A stretch of DNA of 64,000 nt from OLB16 sp964422415. Lineage in GTDB: Bacteria > Hinthialibacterota > Hinthialibacteria > OLB16. Below are positions 42,501-51,389 of the stretch, piece after piece. The position numbers were made by a program, and so were the translations under genes. Positions within the stretch are counted from its first letter, which is position 1; each line of letters starts with the position of its first letter. The notes under the pieces are model-generated. The model was not told where the DNA came from. It was given only the letters and a program-made list of their open reading frames with translations, and did not search any database. The stretch lies in NCBI GenBank assembly GCA_964422415.1, contig CAYRBI010000005.1, positions 1 through 64,000 on the forward strand. The letters are read 5' to 3'.

Positions 42501-43655
42501 ATGAAGGTTGTCCGGTGTGAAATCCTGGAAGTTGACATTCCCTTCCGATTGACCTTCAAGCACACTCTGCATGAACGTTCCGAGTCGAGTTCGATTTTCG
42601 TACGCCTGCACTCGGACACCGGAGAAACTGGATGGGGTGAATCGCTCCCACGGGATTACGTCACCGGCGAAAGCTTGGCGTCTGTGGTCACAGTCATCCG
42701 CGACAACCTTTTGCCCGTGATACTGGGGGTTCCCCTTGCGAACTGGGAGGAAGCCCTGGAACTAGCCAAGAATCTCGAGACCGAGGCGCGGAAACGGAAT
42801 GCCGAATTGCCTGCCCGGATTGGCGCGGCGCGGTGTGCGCTCGAATTGGCCCTGCTGGATCTGGCAGGACACCACTTCAAGCGGTCAGTCTCGGAGATAT
42901 TCGGTCAACGTAAGCGTGAGTGGGTCGAGTATAGTGGTGTCATCGGTGGCGATTCTCGTTGGAATGTCACCAAGTCGGCTCTGAAATTAAGGTTAGGCGG
43001 TCTACAATATATCAAGGTCAAAGTCGGGGGTGCGGATGACCGGGAAAAACTGCGCCTGATCCGGCGGGTAGTTGGATCCCGGGCGGACATCCGGGTGGAT
43101 GCAAACGCAGCCTGGAATGTCTCGGATGCAATCGGGCGGATCCAATCCTTTAAACAATTTGGCATAAGTTGCATTGAGCAACCGGTACGTGCCAACGATA
43201 TTGAGGGTTTACAGGCAGTCACCTCGGCGGTGACCACGCCGGTGATGGTGGATGAATCGCTGTGCACCATGGGTGATGCCAAGAAGCTGGTTGCCATGGA
43301 TGCTTGCGATTACTTCAACATCCGGCTCTCGAAATGTGGCGGGCTCTTCGCCAGTCTCGAACTAGCGGAGTTTGCACGGAACTATGATAAAGCCTGCCAA
43401 CTAGGGTGCCAGGTGGGTGAGTCAGCCGTCCTTTCCGCGGCAGGACGGCACTTCGCCTTGGGAGTAGCAGGACTCAAGTATTTCGAAGGCTCCTATGGCA
43501 CTCACTTACTCGAGAAAGATATCACCCGTGAGAATCTCACCTTCCGCCGGGGTGGCATAGGCAGGGCATTGGGAGGAGTTGGTCTAGGTGTTCAGGTCTT
43601 ACCTGAACGCATCGAACCTTATGTCAAACAGCGGCATGTACTTGAAGAATCCTGA
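42501..43655 (+). CDS. Enolase-superfamily enzyme, muconate-lactonising subgroup (dipeptide epimerase-like)
   Basis: Protein of 384 aa with an alpha/beta-capped barrel. The catalytic set is complete: KVK pair Lys172/Lys174 (YIKVKVGG), metal ligands Asp200 (IRVDANAAW), Glu226 (CIEQPV) and Asp251 (VMVDES), and the opposite base Lys278 (NIRLSKCGG). This pattern fits dipeptide epimerases and cycloisomerases of the MLE subgroup; which one cannot be settled from motifs. ATG 42501 follows AGAGGGGA; the longer frame overlaps the GTPase stop. The stop overlaps the GH3 start by 1 nt (TGATG), so the two enzymes are coupled. Confidence 0.85.
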   Translation: MKVVRCEILEVDIPFRLTFKHTLHERSESSSIFVRLHSDTGETGWGESLPRDYVTGESLASVVTVIRDNLLPVILGVPLANWEEALELAKNLETEARKRNAELPARIGAARCALELALLDLAGHHFKRSVSEIFGQRKREWVEYSGVIGGDSRWNVTKSALKLRLGGLQYIKVKVGGADDREKLRLIRRVVGSRADIRVDANAAWNVSDAIGRIQSFKQFGISCIEQPVRANDIEGLQAVTSAVTTPVMVDESLCTMGDAKKLVAMDACDYFNIRLSKCGGLFASLELAEFARNYDKACQLGCQVGESAVLSAAGRHFALGVAGLKYFEGSYGTHLLEKDITRENLTFRRGGIGRALGGVGLGVQVLPERIEPYVKQRHVLEES

Positions 43656-45325
43656 TGAATTTCATCCAAATTGTTCTCAGTGTTACCGGTTATCGTCAAG
43701 CTCGGTCCTTTGACCAGAACTGTCAGAATCCGCGTGAGACCCAGGAAACACTGCTGCGCCGGACCATGGAGGTCAACGCCGCCACCGCATTCGGTAAACA
43801 ATATGGATTCGCTTCAATCCGTTCTATCGCTGATTTCCAGAAGCGTGTCCCCAGAAGCTCTTATGCCATCCATGAGCCATTCATCCAACGAGAGGCTCAT
43901 GGCGATAAGCGACAACTTACTTCTGATCCAATCTGTTTGTTCGCCACTACCAGTGGAACCACCGGAACTCCCAAATATATCCCGATCACATCAACCTCAC
44001 GCCGCGATAAGTCCACCGCCATGCGTTTATGGCTTTATCATGCGGCCTACACCCACCCACACATGTTCGACGGCCAGATACTGGCTGTGGTCTCCCCTGA
44101 AATCGAGGGCTATACCGAGAGTGGAATCCCCTACGGAGCGGAATCTGGACACGCCTATCGCAACATGCCAATGGCGATGCGCGGAGTATACGCGATCCCC
44201 TACGAGGTCTTTGCCATCAAGGACTACGAGTCCAAGTACTATACCCTCCTAAGGATCGCCGCCGAAAAGAACATCACCTCCATCGGCACCTGTAATCCCA
44301 GTACAATCCTCCTCTTGGTACAGAAACTTCAGACCTATCAAGAACGGATCATCCGGGATATCCATAATGGAACCCTGGAGGCTGATCTTTCTATTCCAGC
44401 AGAGACACGCCACCTGGTGGAACACTCATTCTCCCCGAATCCAGAACGAGCCTCTTTTCTGGAAGAGTGCCTTCAAAAAGGAGGAACACTCCTGCCCAGT
44501 GACATCTGGCCCCATCTCGCTATGGTCGGATGCTGGAAGGGGGGGAGTGTGGGGCTCTATCTACGCGAGTTCCATCATTACTTCAAACCTGAGACTCCTA
44601 TCCGTGATTGGGGTTATCTGGCCAGTGAGGTGCGCGGCTCAATCCCCATCTCGGATATTGGCTCGGGGGGGGTTCTCTCGATTGAAACAAACTTCTTTGA
44701 GTTCGTTCATGAAGATGAGATCAGTTCCACCGATCCTCCCTTTCTGACAGCTGAGCAGTTGGAGTTGGGGCAACGATATTATGTTTTCCCAACCACAACA
44801 GGTGGGCTGTACCGGTATGAGATGAATGACCTGATCCGTGTGGCTGGTTTCCACGAGAAGACCCCGGTCATCGAATTCATCCAGAAAGGGAAAGGTGTTA
44901 GTTCCCTGACCGGCGAGAAGCTCTATGAAAACCAAGTCTGCGAGGCTGTATCGAAGGCGGGAAGCGTTATTCCCGATGGTTTTGAGTTCATCGTGGCCGC
45001 CCCCGAATGGAAAGATCCGCCCCGTTATGTTTTCCTTGTCGAGGAGGAGCGTGACACATTTCCGCAGGCGCAATGGAGAGAATGGATTAACGCGGTCGAC
45101 AAGAACTTGCGCGCTGGGAACGAAGAATACGACACCAAGCGTAAGTCATTGAGATTGGGACATCCCGCAGTGAAACTTGTGGAGCGTGGTGAATATATGC
45201 GCTACCGCGCAATGAGAGTAGCCAAAGGCGTACCCGACGGCCAATTCAAAATCCTGAGACTCACTCCAGACCTTGAGTTCCCCAAACACTTTAAAGTTGA
45301 TAGAACGATTGAGGGTGATGTGTAA
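43655..45325 (+). CDS. GH3-family acyl-acid amido synthetase
   Basis: Protein of 556 aa of the GH3 branch of adenylate-forming enzymes, known from plants for joining amino acids to jasmonate or auxin. It activates a carboxylate as acyl-adenylate and transfers it to an amine. Motifs: ATP loop TTSGTTGTPK (98-107), LYRYEMNDLIRV (about 386-397) and QKGKGVSSLTGEKLYENQV. Length is close to plant members. Bacterial GH3 proteins are poorly characterised. It overlaps the epimerase stop by one base, suggesting that the amide product or its precursor is epimerised; substrates are unknown. Confidence 0.9.
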   Translation: MNFIQIVLSVTGYRQARSFDQNCQNPRETQETLLRRTMEVNAATAFGKQYGFASIRSIADFQKRVPRSSYAIHEPFIQREAHGDKRQLTSDPICLFATTSGTTGTPKYIPITSTSRRDKSTAMRLWLYHAAYTHPHMFDGQILAVVSPEIEGYTESGIPYGAESGHAYRNMPMAMRGVYAIPYEVFAIKDYESKYYTLLRIAAEKNITSIGTCNPSTILLLVQKLQTYQERIIRDIHNGTLEADLSIPAETRHLVEHSFSPNPERASFLEECLQKGGTLLPSDIWPHLAMVGCWKGGSVGLYLREFHHYFKPETPIRDWGYLASEVRGSIPISDIGSGGVLSIETNFFEFVHEDEISSTDPPFLTAEQLELGQRYYVFPTTTGGLYRYEMNDLIRVAGFHEKTPVIEFIQKGKGVSSLTGEKLYENQVCEAVSKAGSVIPDGFEFIVAAPEWKDPPRYVFLVEEERDTFPQAQWREWINAVDKNLRAGNEEYDTKRKSLRLGHPAVKLVERGEYMRYRAMRVAKGVPDGQFKILRLTPDLEFPKHFKVDRTIEGDV

Positions 45326-45348
45326 GGACTTCTCTCGAACACCGGGAA

Positions 45349-45768
45349 TTAATTAATCGAACCTGGCCGGGGTGAAGGGAGGCCAAGATCGGAGCGGATT
45401 TCCTTAAGCCAGTCAATATCATCACCGAAGACCTCATTAAAATCGTAGACATCAATGAAGTCCTCGATGGTATCGCTCTCTTGTTTACCCAGCAGCTCGA
45501 GCTCGATGAGGTTGAACACCATACGGCCAAAGTCATAGGTGCAATGAATATTCCACCCATCCAGCACCATCATCGCGAAGGGGCCATATTCGCTCTTGAT
45601 ATAGCCCGCCATGCCAAAAGATAATTCTTGGCCGGTGACATGGCCCGGAACCTTGCGTAGATGAACAGCATAATCAAGGCCCTTATTCAGGGCCTTGTAA
45701 GCCGCGAGTGGATACGTTGAATCCCGGTCCAAAAGATCGTTAAGCCTTTCCTGCAGTTCCGGGTTCAT
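45349..45768 (-). CDS. Minf_1886-type uncharacterised protein
   Basis: Protein of 139 aa without signal or membrane segment. It matches the Minf_1886 family pattern: an N-terminal YPLAAYKALNKGLDYAV stretch, GHVTGQELSFGMAGYIKSEY, then WNIHCTYDFGRMVFNLIELE and a DFIDVYDFNEVF tail. Members are found mainly in Verrucomicrobia-, Planctomycetes-like and other environmental lineages; no function is known. It lies 36 nt after rplQ on the same strand, so it is probably carried by the ribosomal transcript. Confidence 0.8.
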   Translation of the reverse strand: MNPELQERLNDLLDRDSTYPLAAYKALNKGLDYAVHLRKVPGHVTGQELSFGMAGYIKSEYGPFAMMVLDGWNIHCTYDFGRMVFNLIELELLGKQESDTIEDFIDVYDFNEVFGDDIDWLKEIRSDLGLPSPRPGSIN

Positions 45769-45804
45769 CTTTTAATTCCCCGTGGCATGTAGGAAAACTC
45801 CCCC

Positions 45805-46161
45805 CTAATCCTCCACCAACTCGATGCGGGCGATGGGGGCGGCATCACGTGTCCTTTCGGGAAGGCGTACGATGCGTGTGTACCCTCCTGGACGTGTTAA
45901 GAAACGTGGACCAATTTCAGTAAAGAGGTGATTGACAAGCCCCCAATCGTGGATGTGTTCGCCGGCGCGACGACGGTGGGCTAGATTGTCCTGTTTCGCC
46001 ATGGTGATCAGAGGTTCCACGAAACGCCGTAGTTCCTTGCATTTGGCGACTGTGGTGACAATGTAACCATGCGCCAGGAGTGACGAGGCCTGATTACGCA
46101 GCAGGGCCAAGCGGTGAGAGGAGGTACGTCCCAGTTTCCTCTGTCCCATTCGGTGGTACAT
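45805..46161 (-). CDS. rplQ: 50S ribosomal protein L17
   Basis: Large-subunit protein of 118 aa, slightly shorter than the E. coli protein. The start MYHRMGQRKLGRTSSHRLAL matches the family N-terminus, so I keep the first Met. The RRAGEHIHDW and GGYTRIVRLPERTRDAAPIA segments are typical. Last ribosomal protein gene of the cluster, 88 nt after rpoA. Confidence 0.97.
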   Translation of the reverse strand: MYHRMGQRKLGRTSSHRLALLRNQASSLLAHGYIVTTVAKCKELRRFVEPLITMAKQDNLAHRRRAGEHIHDWGLVNHLFTEIGPRFLTRPGGYTRIVRLPERTRDAAPIARIELVED

Positions 46162-46249
46162 GATTGCAATTCTACCTTTCTCTTCTGTCGCTTCGTTCCG
46201 TGTGGAATACCCACTGAACCACCTCTACCAAAAGGAGAAGCGATGGGCA

Positions 46250-47266
46250 TTAGATCAATTCGGATTCGCGTTTAGCTAGCCGTTCTTCGGCTTTCTTCAA
46301 AATCTCTGGGTCCTCAATGGACATTCCCAACGATAGGCCCATCCGTTCGAGAAGTTCCTTGATCTCGGTCAAGGACTTCCGACCGAAGTTGCGGTACTTC
46401 AATATTTCATTCTCCGACTTCTGGACCAGTTCCGCAACAGTACGGATGTTGGCTGCCTTCAGGCAATTGTAGGAACGGACTGAAAGCTCGAGTTCATCCA
46501 CGGCCTTATAAAGGGAGGGGTTGATCTCTTGACGTTCCTCTTGCTCAGTGGCGTAGATCGGAACCGGGCCTTCCTCGAAGTGGATGAAGAGGGACATGTA
46601 GTCCTTCAACAAGCGTCCCGCATAGGAGAGGGCATCCTCTGGACGGACAGTGCCATTGGTCCAGATTTCCAGCAACAGCCGGTCATAGTCGGTAATGTCG
46701 CCCACACGGGCGTTTTCTACCTTGTACTTAACACGTTTTACAGGAGAGAAGACACTATCGACCGCAATCGCATAGATATCATTCTCATCCACCTTGTTGC
46801 GTTCAGAGGGCACATAACCGATACCGACATCGACAAGCATCTCAATCTCGAGGACGCCATCCTCTTCGAGATTGGCGATGTGTTCCTCCGGATTAAGGAT
46901 TTCGACATCCGGGTGCGGACGAATATCCGCAGCGGTCACGGTGCCCGGACCGGAGACGGACAGACTGAGAGTGATCGGCTCCGACCGGTGCATCTTGAAC
47001 ACGATATTGCCAAGGTTCAGTACGATGTCGGTGACATCCTCGACAACTCCGGGCAGATAAGAAACTTCCTGGAGCACACCACCAATCTTGACTTGCCGGA
47101 GAGCCGAACCTCGAATAGAGGAAAGGAGAACCCGGCGGAGACTGTTGCCCAAGGTGATGCCGTAGCCCCGTTCGAGAGGCTCGACGATGAACTTGCCGTA
47201 CCGGTCTGAGTGCGTTTCTTCCTCGCACTCGATCCGGCTCGGCATAATAACGGACTTGAAATCCAT
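46250..47266 (-). CDS. rpoA: RNA polymerase alpha subunit
   Basis: Protein of 338 aa. The N-terminal dimerisation domain (about 1-235) contains ERGYGITLGNSLRRVLLSSI and PGVVEDVTDIVLN. The C-terminal DNA-binding domain (about 250-320) has ELELSVRSYNCLKAANI and FGRKSLTEIKELL. GAGGAG sits 6 nt before ATG 47266; the longer frame adds six residues. It lies between rpsD and rplQ, the standard alpha-operon order. Confidence 0.97.
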   Translation of the reverse strand: MDFKSVIMPSRIECEEETHSDRYGKFIVEPLERGYGITLGNSLRRVLLSSIRGSALRQVKIGGVLQEVSYLPGVVEDVTDIVLNLGNIVFKMHRSEPITLSLSVSGPGTVTAADIRPHPDVEILNPEEHIANLEEDGVLEIEMLVDVGIGYVPSERNKVDENDIYAIAVDSVFSPVKRVKYKVENARVGDITDYDRLLLEIWTNGTVRPEDALSYAGRLLKDYMSLFIHFEEGPVPIYATEQEERQEINPSLYKAVDELELSVRSYNCLKAANIRTVAELVQKSENEILKYRNFGRKSLTEIKELLERMGLSLGMSIEDPEILKKAEERLAKRESELI

Positions 47267-47284
47267 CTGAGGCTCCTCTTCCAA

Positions 47285-47917
47285 TTAACGCGAGTAAAGT
47301 TCGACGATCAGGTTTTCCTTGACCGGAATGTTGATCTCTTCGATGGTCGGAAGACGATCGAACCTCGCCGAGAATTCCTCGGTAGTTCGCGTGAGCCAAG
47401 CGGCTTGCCGGGAACTCTCCGCGAGATTCCAGGCAAGTTGGATATTCGTGATTTCACGGCTTTCCGTCACGAGTTGCACGGTTTCCCCCGGACGGACTAA
47501 GTATGAGGGAATGTCGATGCGCTTCCCGTTGACAAGGAAATGACCATGACGAACAAGCTGCCGGGCTTGAGAGCGCGAAAGGGCACATCCCATGCGGTAG
47601 GCAATGTTGTCCAGGCGGCGTTCGAGCAGTTGCAGGAGATTCTCGCCAGTGACTCCACGCATACGCGTGGCTTTAAAGAAATATGAGCGGAACTGCCTTT
47701 CAAGGATGCCATAGATACGGCGGGCCTTCTGCTTTTCACGCAGCTGCACGCCATAGTTGGATCCACGCCCCCTCGCCCGCCGGGTACCATGCTGGCCAGG
47801 TGCGTATTCGCGTCGGCCGACCGAGCACTTCTCGGAATAACAGCGTGGTCCCTTCAAAAAGAGTTTAGTATTCTCCCGCCTACAGAGGCGGCAAACTGGT
47901 CCGATATATTTCGCCAC
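47285..47917 (-). CDS. rpsD: 30S ribosomal protein S4 (zinc-binding form)
   Basis: Primary 16S rRNA-binding protein of 210 aa. The N-terminus keeps four Cys (9, 12, 26, 31: CRLC ... CYSEKC), the zinc-binding version. The S4 RNA-binding domain is at RLDNIAYRMGCALSRSQARQ. It may also regulate its operon, as in other bacteria. 31 nt after rpsK. Confidence 0.97.
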   Translation of the reverse strand: MAKYIGPVCRLCRRENTKLFLKGPRCYSEKCSVGRREYAPGQHGTRRARGRGSNYGVQLREKQKARRIYGILERQFRSYFFKATRMRGVTGENLLQLLERRLDNIAYRMGCALSRSQARQLVRHGHFLVNGKRIDIPSYLVRPGETVQLVTESREITNIQLAWNLAESSRQAAWLTRTTEEFSARFDRLPTIEEINIPVKENLIVELYSR

Positions 47918-47948
47918 GTTCTTCTAACCTTCCCTTTGTAGCGTGGGC

Positions 47949-48341
47949 TTACACGCGACGTTTCTTGGGTGGACGGCACCCATTGTGCGGTACTGGCGTC
48001 ACATCCTTAATCAGAGAGATGCTCAGTCCGGAAGCTTGTAGGGAGCGGATCGCGGATTCGCGTCCCGCTCCAGGGCCCTTGACATGGACCTCGAGTGACC
48101 GCATCCCATTTTCCATTGCCTTGCGGGCGCAGGTCTCGGCGGCCACCTGGGCCGCGAAGGGGGTTCCCTTCCTTGACCCACGGAATCCCATTCCACCCGA
48201 AGTGGCCCAGGAAATGGTGTTTCCCGCCATATCAGTGATGGCCACGATGGTGTTGTTGAAAGTGGCGCGGATATGCGCGACTCCCTTTGGGACACTCTTC
48301 TTTACCTTTTTGACTCGGGCGCGTGGTGCTGTCTTTCCCAC
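47949..48341 (-). CDS. rpsK: 30S ribosomal protein S11
   Basis: Platform protein of 130 aa. It has VKKSVPKGVAHIRATFNNTI, ITDMAGNTISWATSGGMGFR, KGPGAGRESAIRSLQASGL and the C-terminal PHNGCRPPKKRRV. A gap of 106 nt separates it from rpsM; I see no gene in it. Confidence 0.98.
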   Translation of the reverse strand: MGKTAPRARVKKVKKSVPKGVAHIRATFNNTIVAITDMAGNTISWATSGGMGFRGSRKGTPFAAQVAAETCARKAMENGMRSLEVHVKGPGAGRESAIRSLQASGLSISLIKDVTPVPHNGCRPPKKRRV

Positions 48342-48447
48342 TACCGATCATCCTCCTGGCAGGCTTTTCGCCTCGCTTGAATGCTCGTCAAACCCAACCT
48401 ACAGGATACTCCCACGGGTGGGGTTGTTTAACACATTGGAAACCAAA

Positions 48448-48816
48448 CTACTTCTTCTTGGCGCCGACTGTCCGCCGTGGACCCTTACGGGTACGGGCGT
48501 TCGTGTGTGTCCTTTGACCACGGACAGGCAGGCCACGGCGGTGACGAAGGCCACGGTAGCAGCCAATGTCCATCAGGCGCTTGATATTCATCTGGATCTG
48601 GCGGCGCAAATCGCCCTCGACCACATACTCCGCCTGGATCACCGAGGCAATTTTTGTGATCTCCTGATCGGTCAGGTCTTTAATCCGGGTTTCCGGCTTC
48701 ACACCAGCCTTGGTGAGAATCTCCAGGGAATTGGTCCGTCCAACCCCATAGATCGTGGCCAGTCCGACATCAACGCGCTTCTCGCGCGGAAGATCAATAC
48801 CTGCTATACGAGCCAT
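48448..48816 (-). CDS. rpsM: 30S ribosomal protein S13
   Basis: Head protein of 122 aa that contacts 16S rRNA and the P-site tRNA. It starts MARIAGIDLPREKRVDVGL and ends in the basic tail (RGLPVRGQRTHTNARTRKGP). 19 nt after rpmJ. First gene of the classic alpha-operon portion. Confidence 0.98.
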   Translation of the reverse strand: MARIAGIDLPREKRVDVGLATIYGVGRTNSLEILTKAGVKPETRIKDLTDQEITKIASVIQAEYVVEGDLRRQIQMNIKRLMDIGCYRGLRHRRGLPVRGQRTHTNARTRKGPRRTVGAKKK

Positions 48817-48835
48817 GAATGTTCTCTTTTCACCT

Positions 48836-48949
48836 TTAGCCTTGACGCTGCTTGTGGCGCGGGTTGGTGCAGATCACACGGATGACGCCACGGCGCCGAA
48901 TGATCTTGCACTTATTGCATATCTGTTTAACCGATGGCCTGACTTTCAT
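48836..48949 (-). CDS. rpmJ: 50S ribosomal protein L36 (zinc-binding form)
   Basis: A 37-residue gene found by reading the minus strand between rpsM and infA. It begins MKVRPSVKQICNKCK and ends HKQRQG. The zinc set Cys11, Cys14, Cys27, His32 is complete. The TAA stop is at 48836-48838. Position between infA and rpsM is the standard one. Confidence 0.97.
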   Translation of the reverse strand: MKVRPSVKQICNKCKIIRRRGVIRVICTNPRHKQRQG

Positions 48950-48978
48950 TGCCTGACTCTCCTGAACTTCGATGCCTC

Positions 48979-49188
48979 TCAGAGACGACCGATGATCCTT
49001 CCTCTTCCGGGATCAAAGGGGGAAACCTCAACCCGGACATTCTCACCTGGGAGAAGACGTGTATACTTAAGTCTCATCTCCTCCGCCAGATGTGCTTTGA
49101 TCTTCTTCCCTCCCGGCAGTTCCAACTCGAAGATCTGGTTTGGGAGGTTTTTGACCACTTTAGCGGTCTTCTCTTCTGACTTTTCCAC
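48979..49188 (-). CDS. infA: Translation initiation factor IF-1
   Basis: Single OB-fold protein of 69 aa that binds the 30S A site during initiation. The family pattern is clear: KVVKNLPNQIFELELPGGKK, AHLAEEMRLKYTRLLPGENV and the SPFDPGRGRIIGR end. It starts 1 nt after the map stop, so the two are translationally linked. Confidence 0.95.
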   Translation of the reverse strand: MEKSEEKTAKVVKNLPNQIFELELPGGKKIKAHLAEEMRLKYTRLLPGENVRVEVSPFDPGRGRIIGRL

Positions 49189-49189
49189 C

Positions 49190-49948
49190 TTACCCGTTCC
49201 CGGTTAACCGGGTCAGTATTTTTGGCCCCTCTTCTGTAAGGACCACCGTATCCTCGACATGTACACTGAGTTTACGGTCTCTCGTTACCACGGTCCAGGC
49301 ATCTCCCAACACCTCGACCTCGTGGGTTCCCATGTTGAGCATCGGTTCGATGGCCAGAGCCAGTCCAACTCTCAACCTTGGCCCTGTCCCGCTTCTTCCG
49401 AAGTTTGGGACTTGAGGGTCTTCATGGAGGGATCTACCAATCCCATGGCCCACAAAGTCGCGGACCACGCTGTACCCTCCCGCCTCGGCGACCTTTTGCA
49501 CTGCCGCCGAGATATCATGCAGCCGGTTTCCCAGACGGAACTCTTGAATTCCCGCATCCAGTGACTGGTGAGCCACCTTAATCATCCGGTTGACCTCTGG
49601 ACGGACATTTCCGACGGGGAAGGTACGTGCCATATCCCCATAGAACCCATCCAGAAGAACTCCGATGTCGATGCTGCAAACATCCCCGTCTTTTACAGGT
49701 GTCCGGTCCGGGATTCCGTGCACCACCTTCTCATTGACCGAGAAACAGACAGAGGCTGGAAATCCCCTGTACCCTTTGAAGGCCGGGACCCCGCCTCGTT
49801 GCCGGATAAACTCTTCAACCCAGTTGTCTATTTCCCTTGGGATGGCGCCAACCCTAATTTGGCTTCCAATCCCCTCCATGACCTCGGCCACCAACCGGTT
49901 ACTTTCAGCCAAGGCCTCGATCTCGAGCTTCGACTTAAGCTGCACCAT
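49190..49948 (-). CDS. map: Methionine aminopeptidase, type I
   Basis: Removes the initiator Met from new proteins. The 252-aa protein has all metal ligands: two Asp (SIDIGVLLDGFYGDMA), His (VGHGIGRSLHEDP), and two Glu (LALAIEPMLN, VHVEDTVVLTEEG). It follows secY by 71 nt. In many bacteria adk lies between these two genes; here it is absent. Confidence 0.97.
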   Translation of the reverse strand: MVQLKSKLEIEALAESNRLVAEVMEGIGSQIRVGAIPREIDNWVEEFIRQRGGVPAFKGYRGFPASVCFSVNEKVVHGIPDRTPVKDGDVCSIDIGVLLDGFYGDMARTFPVGNVRPEVNRMIKVAHQSLDAGIQEFRLGNRLHDISAAVQKVAEAGGYSVVRDFVGHGIGRSLHEDPQVPNFGRSGTGPRLRVGLALAIEPMLNMGTHEVEVLGDAWTVVTRDRKLSVHVEDTVVLTEEGPKILTRLTGNG

Positions 49949-50019
49949 TCAGGAATCCCGTTTCTTCACTCCATCGAGAGAAGCCAATAAAGAGCCCGGT
50001 TTCTCTTCTGCCGCGATTC

Positions 50020-51363
50020 CTAGAACCGTGGCCGACGGGTTGGTCCCACTCTGAAACCTTCGTAGTTCCTGACACGAAGGTGATTCTCGATCTGATTCAC
50101 GGTATCCAGCGCTACGCCCACCACAATGATGAGTGAGGTTCCACCCAGAAAGTCGTGCATCTGGTAGGGTACGCGTGTCCACGCGATAAACAGCTGTGGG
50201 AGAATGGCGACAAAGGCCAGCATGATCGCTCCCGCCAAGGTGATTCGTGTCAGGATATTGTTAAGATATTCCTCGGTTTTGGCCCCATGCTTATAACCGG
50301 GAATCGCCACTCCATGTTTCTGCAGATTCTCGGCGATATCCTTTGGGTTAAAGGTGATCGCTGTATAGAAGTAGCAGAAAAAGAGGATTAAAACAAACTC
50401 ACAGATTGTATAAAGAAAACTTCCTGAACGCCAATACCGGTTGAGAAAATCTTGACAAAGCTGACTGAACTGTGGAAATAAGCCACTGACCAGCTGCAGG
50501 ATAGTCGATGGAAAGATCATGATCGAGGAAGCGAAGATGACCGGGATCACACCCGCTGTGTTGATACGTAGTGGGAGGTAAGAGGTCGATGCTGGAGCCT
50601 GTCGTCTTCCCAGGATTTGCTTTCCACGCTTAATAACCACACGCCGTTGTCCGTAGGTGAGAAGGACGATGAACCCAATCACCACGACCATGAGAACGAT
50701 AATGAGAACCGCGACCATGGGGGAAACCATATCTTCCTTGAGCAGGCTTCCCATCAAAGCGATGGCTTCCGGAAAGCGTGCGATGATGTTGGCAAAGATG
50801 ATCAGAGAAATACCATTTCCAATACCCTGTTGGGTGATCTGTTCGCCCATCCACATGATCAGGATCGTACCCGCTGTCATAGCGATTGCGCCTTGGATGA
50901 GGAAACTGGGGCCAGGGTTGTAAGCCACGGTCATTCCATTGACTTCCTGATACTGATAAGCCGACAGAAGCATAAAGGACTGAGCGAAGGTGACCAAAAC
51001 GGTGGCATAGCGTGTCCATTGTTCGATCTTCTTGCGTCCTTCATCGCCTTCTTTGGAAAGCTGTTCAAGGGTCGGCCAGACAATTGTGAGGAGCTGGAAG
51101 ACAATCGAGGCGGTGATATAGGGCATCACACCCATCGCAAAGATTGATAGACGATGGAAAGCGCCCCCAGTGAACTGATTGATTAATCCGAAGATATCAC
51201 CAGTACCACTGCTTCCTTTGGAAAGCTGCAGCAGTAGATTGCTATCAATACCTGGAATTGGGAGCGTATTTCCTACCTGAAGCAAGAAAAGAACGCTTAA
51301 GGTAAAGATAACGCGTTTTCGAAGCTCTGGAATCTTGAAGACGTTATTGAAAGCGCCAAGCAT
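50020..51363 (-). CDS. secY: Preprotein translocase subunit SecY
   Basis: Channel-forming subunit of 447 aa with ten membrane helices. The start is KIPELRKRVIFTLSVLFLLQ with GNTLPIPGID; the C-terminal part has FTRITLAGAIMLAFVAILPQ and the GGTSLIIVVGVALDTVNQIE signature. It exports the many Sec substrates in this window. 26 nt after rplO. Confidence 0.98.
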   Translation of the reverse strand: MLGAFNNVFKIPELRKRVIFTLSVLFLLQVGNTLPIPGIDSNLLLQLSKGSSGTGDIFGLINQFTGGAFHRLSIFAMGVMPYITASIVFQLLTIVWPTLEQLSKEGDEGRKKIEQWTRYATVLVTFAQSFMLLSAYQYQEVNGMTVAYNPGPSFLIQGAIAMTAGTILIMWMGEQITQQGIGNGISLIIFANIIARFPEAIALMGSLLKEDMVSPMVAVLIIVLMVVVIGFIVLLTYGQRRVVIKRGKQILGRRQAPASTSYLPLRINTAGVIPVIFASSIMIFPSTILQLVSGLFPQFSQLCQDFLNRYWRSGSFLYTICEFVLILFFCYFYTAITFNPKDIAENLQKHGVAIPGYKHGAKTEEYLNNILTRITLAGAIMLAFVAILPQLFIAWTRVPYQMHDFLGGTSLIIVVGVALDTVNQIENHLRVRNYEGFRVGPTRRPRF

Positions 51364-51389
51364 ACCTATCAGCTCTTAGCAGGGATTTC

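Noticed and set aside
47965..48885. 306-codon open frame on the plus strand
   Set aside because: It lies antisense to rpsK, rpsM and rpmJ.
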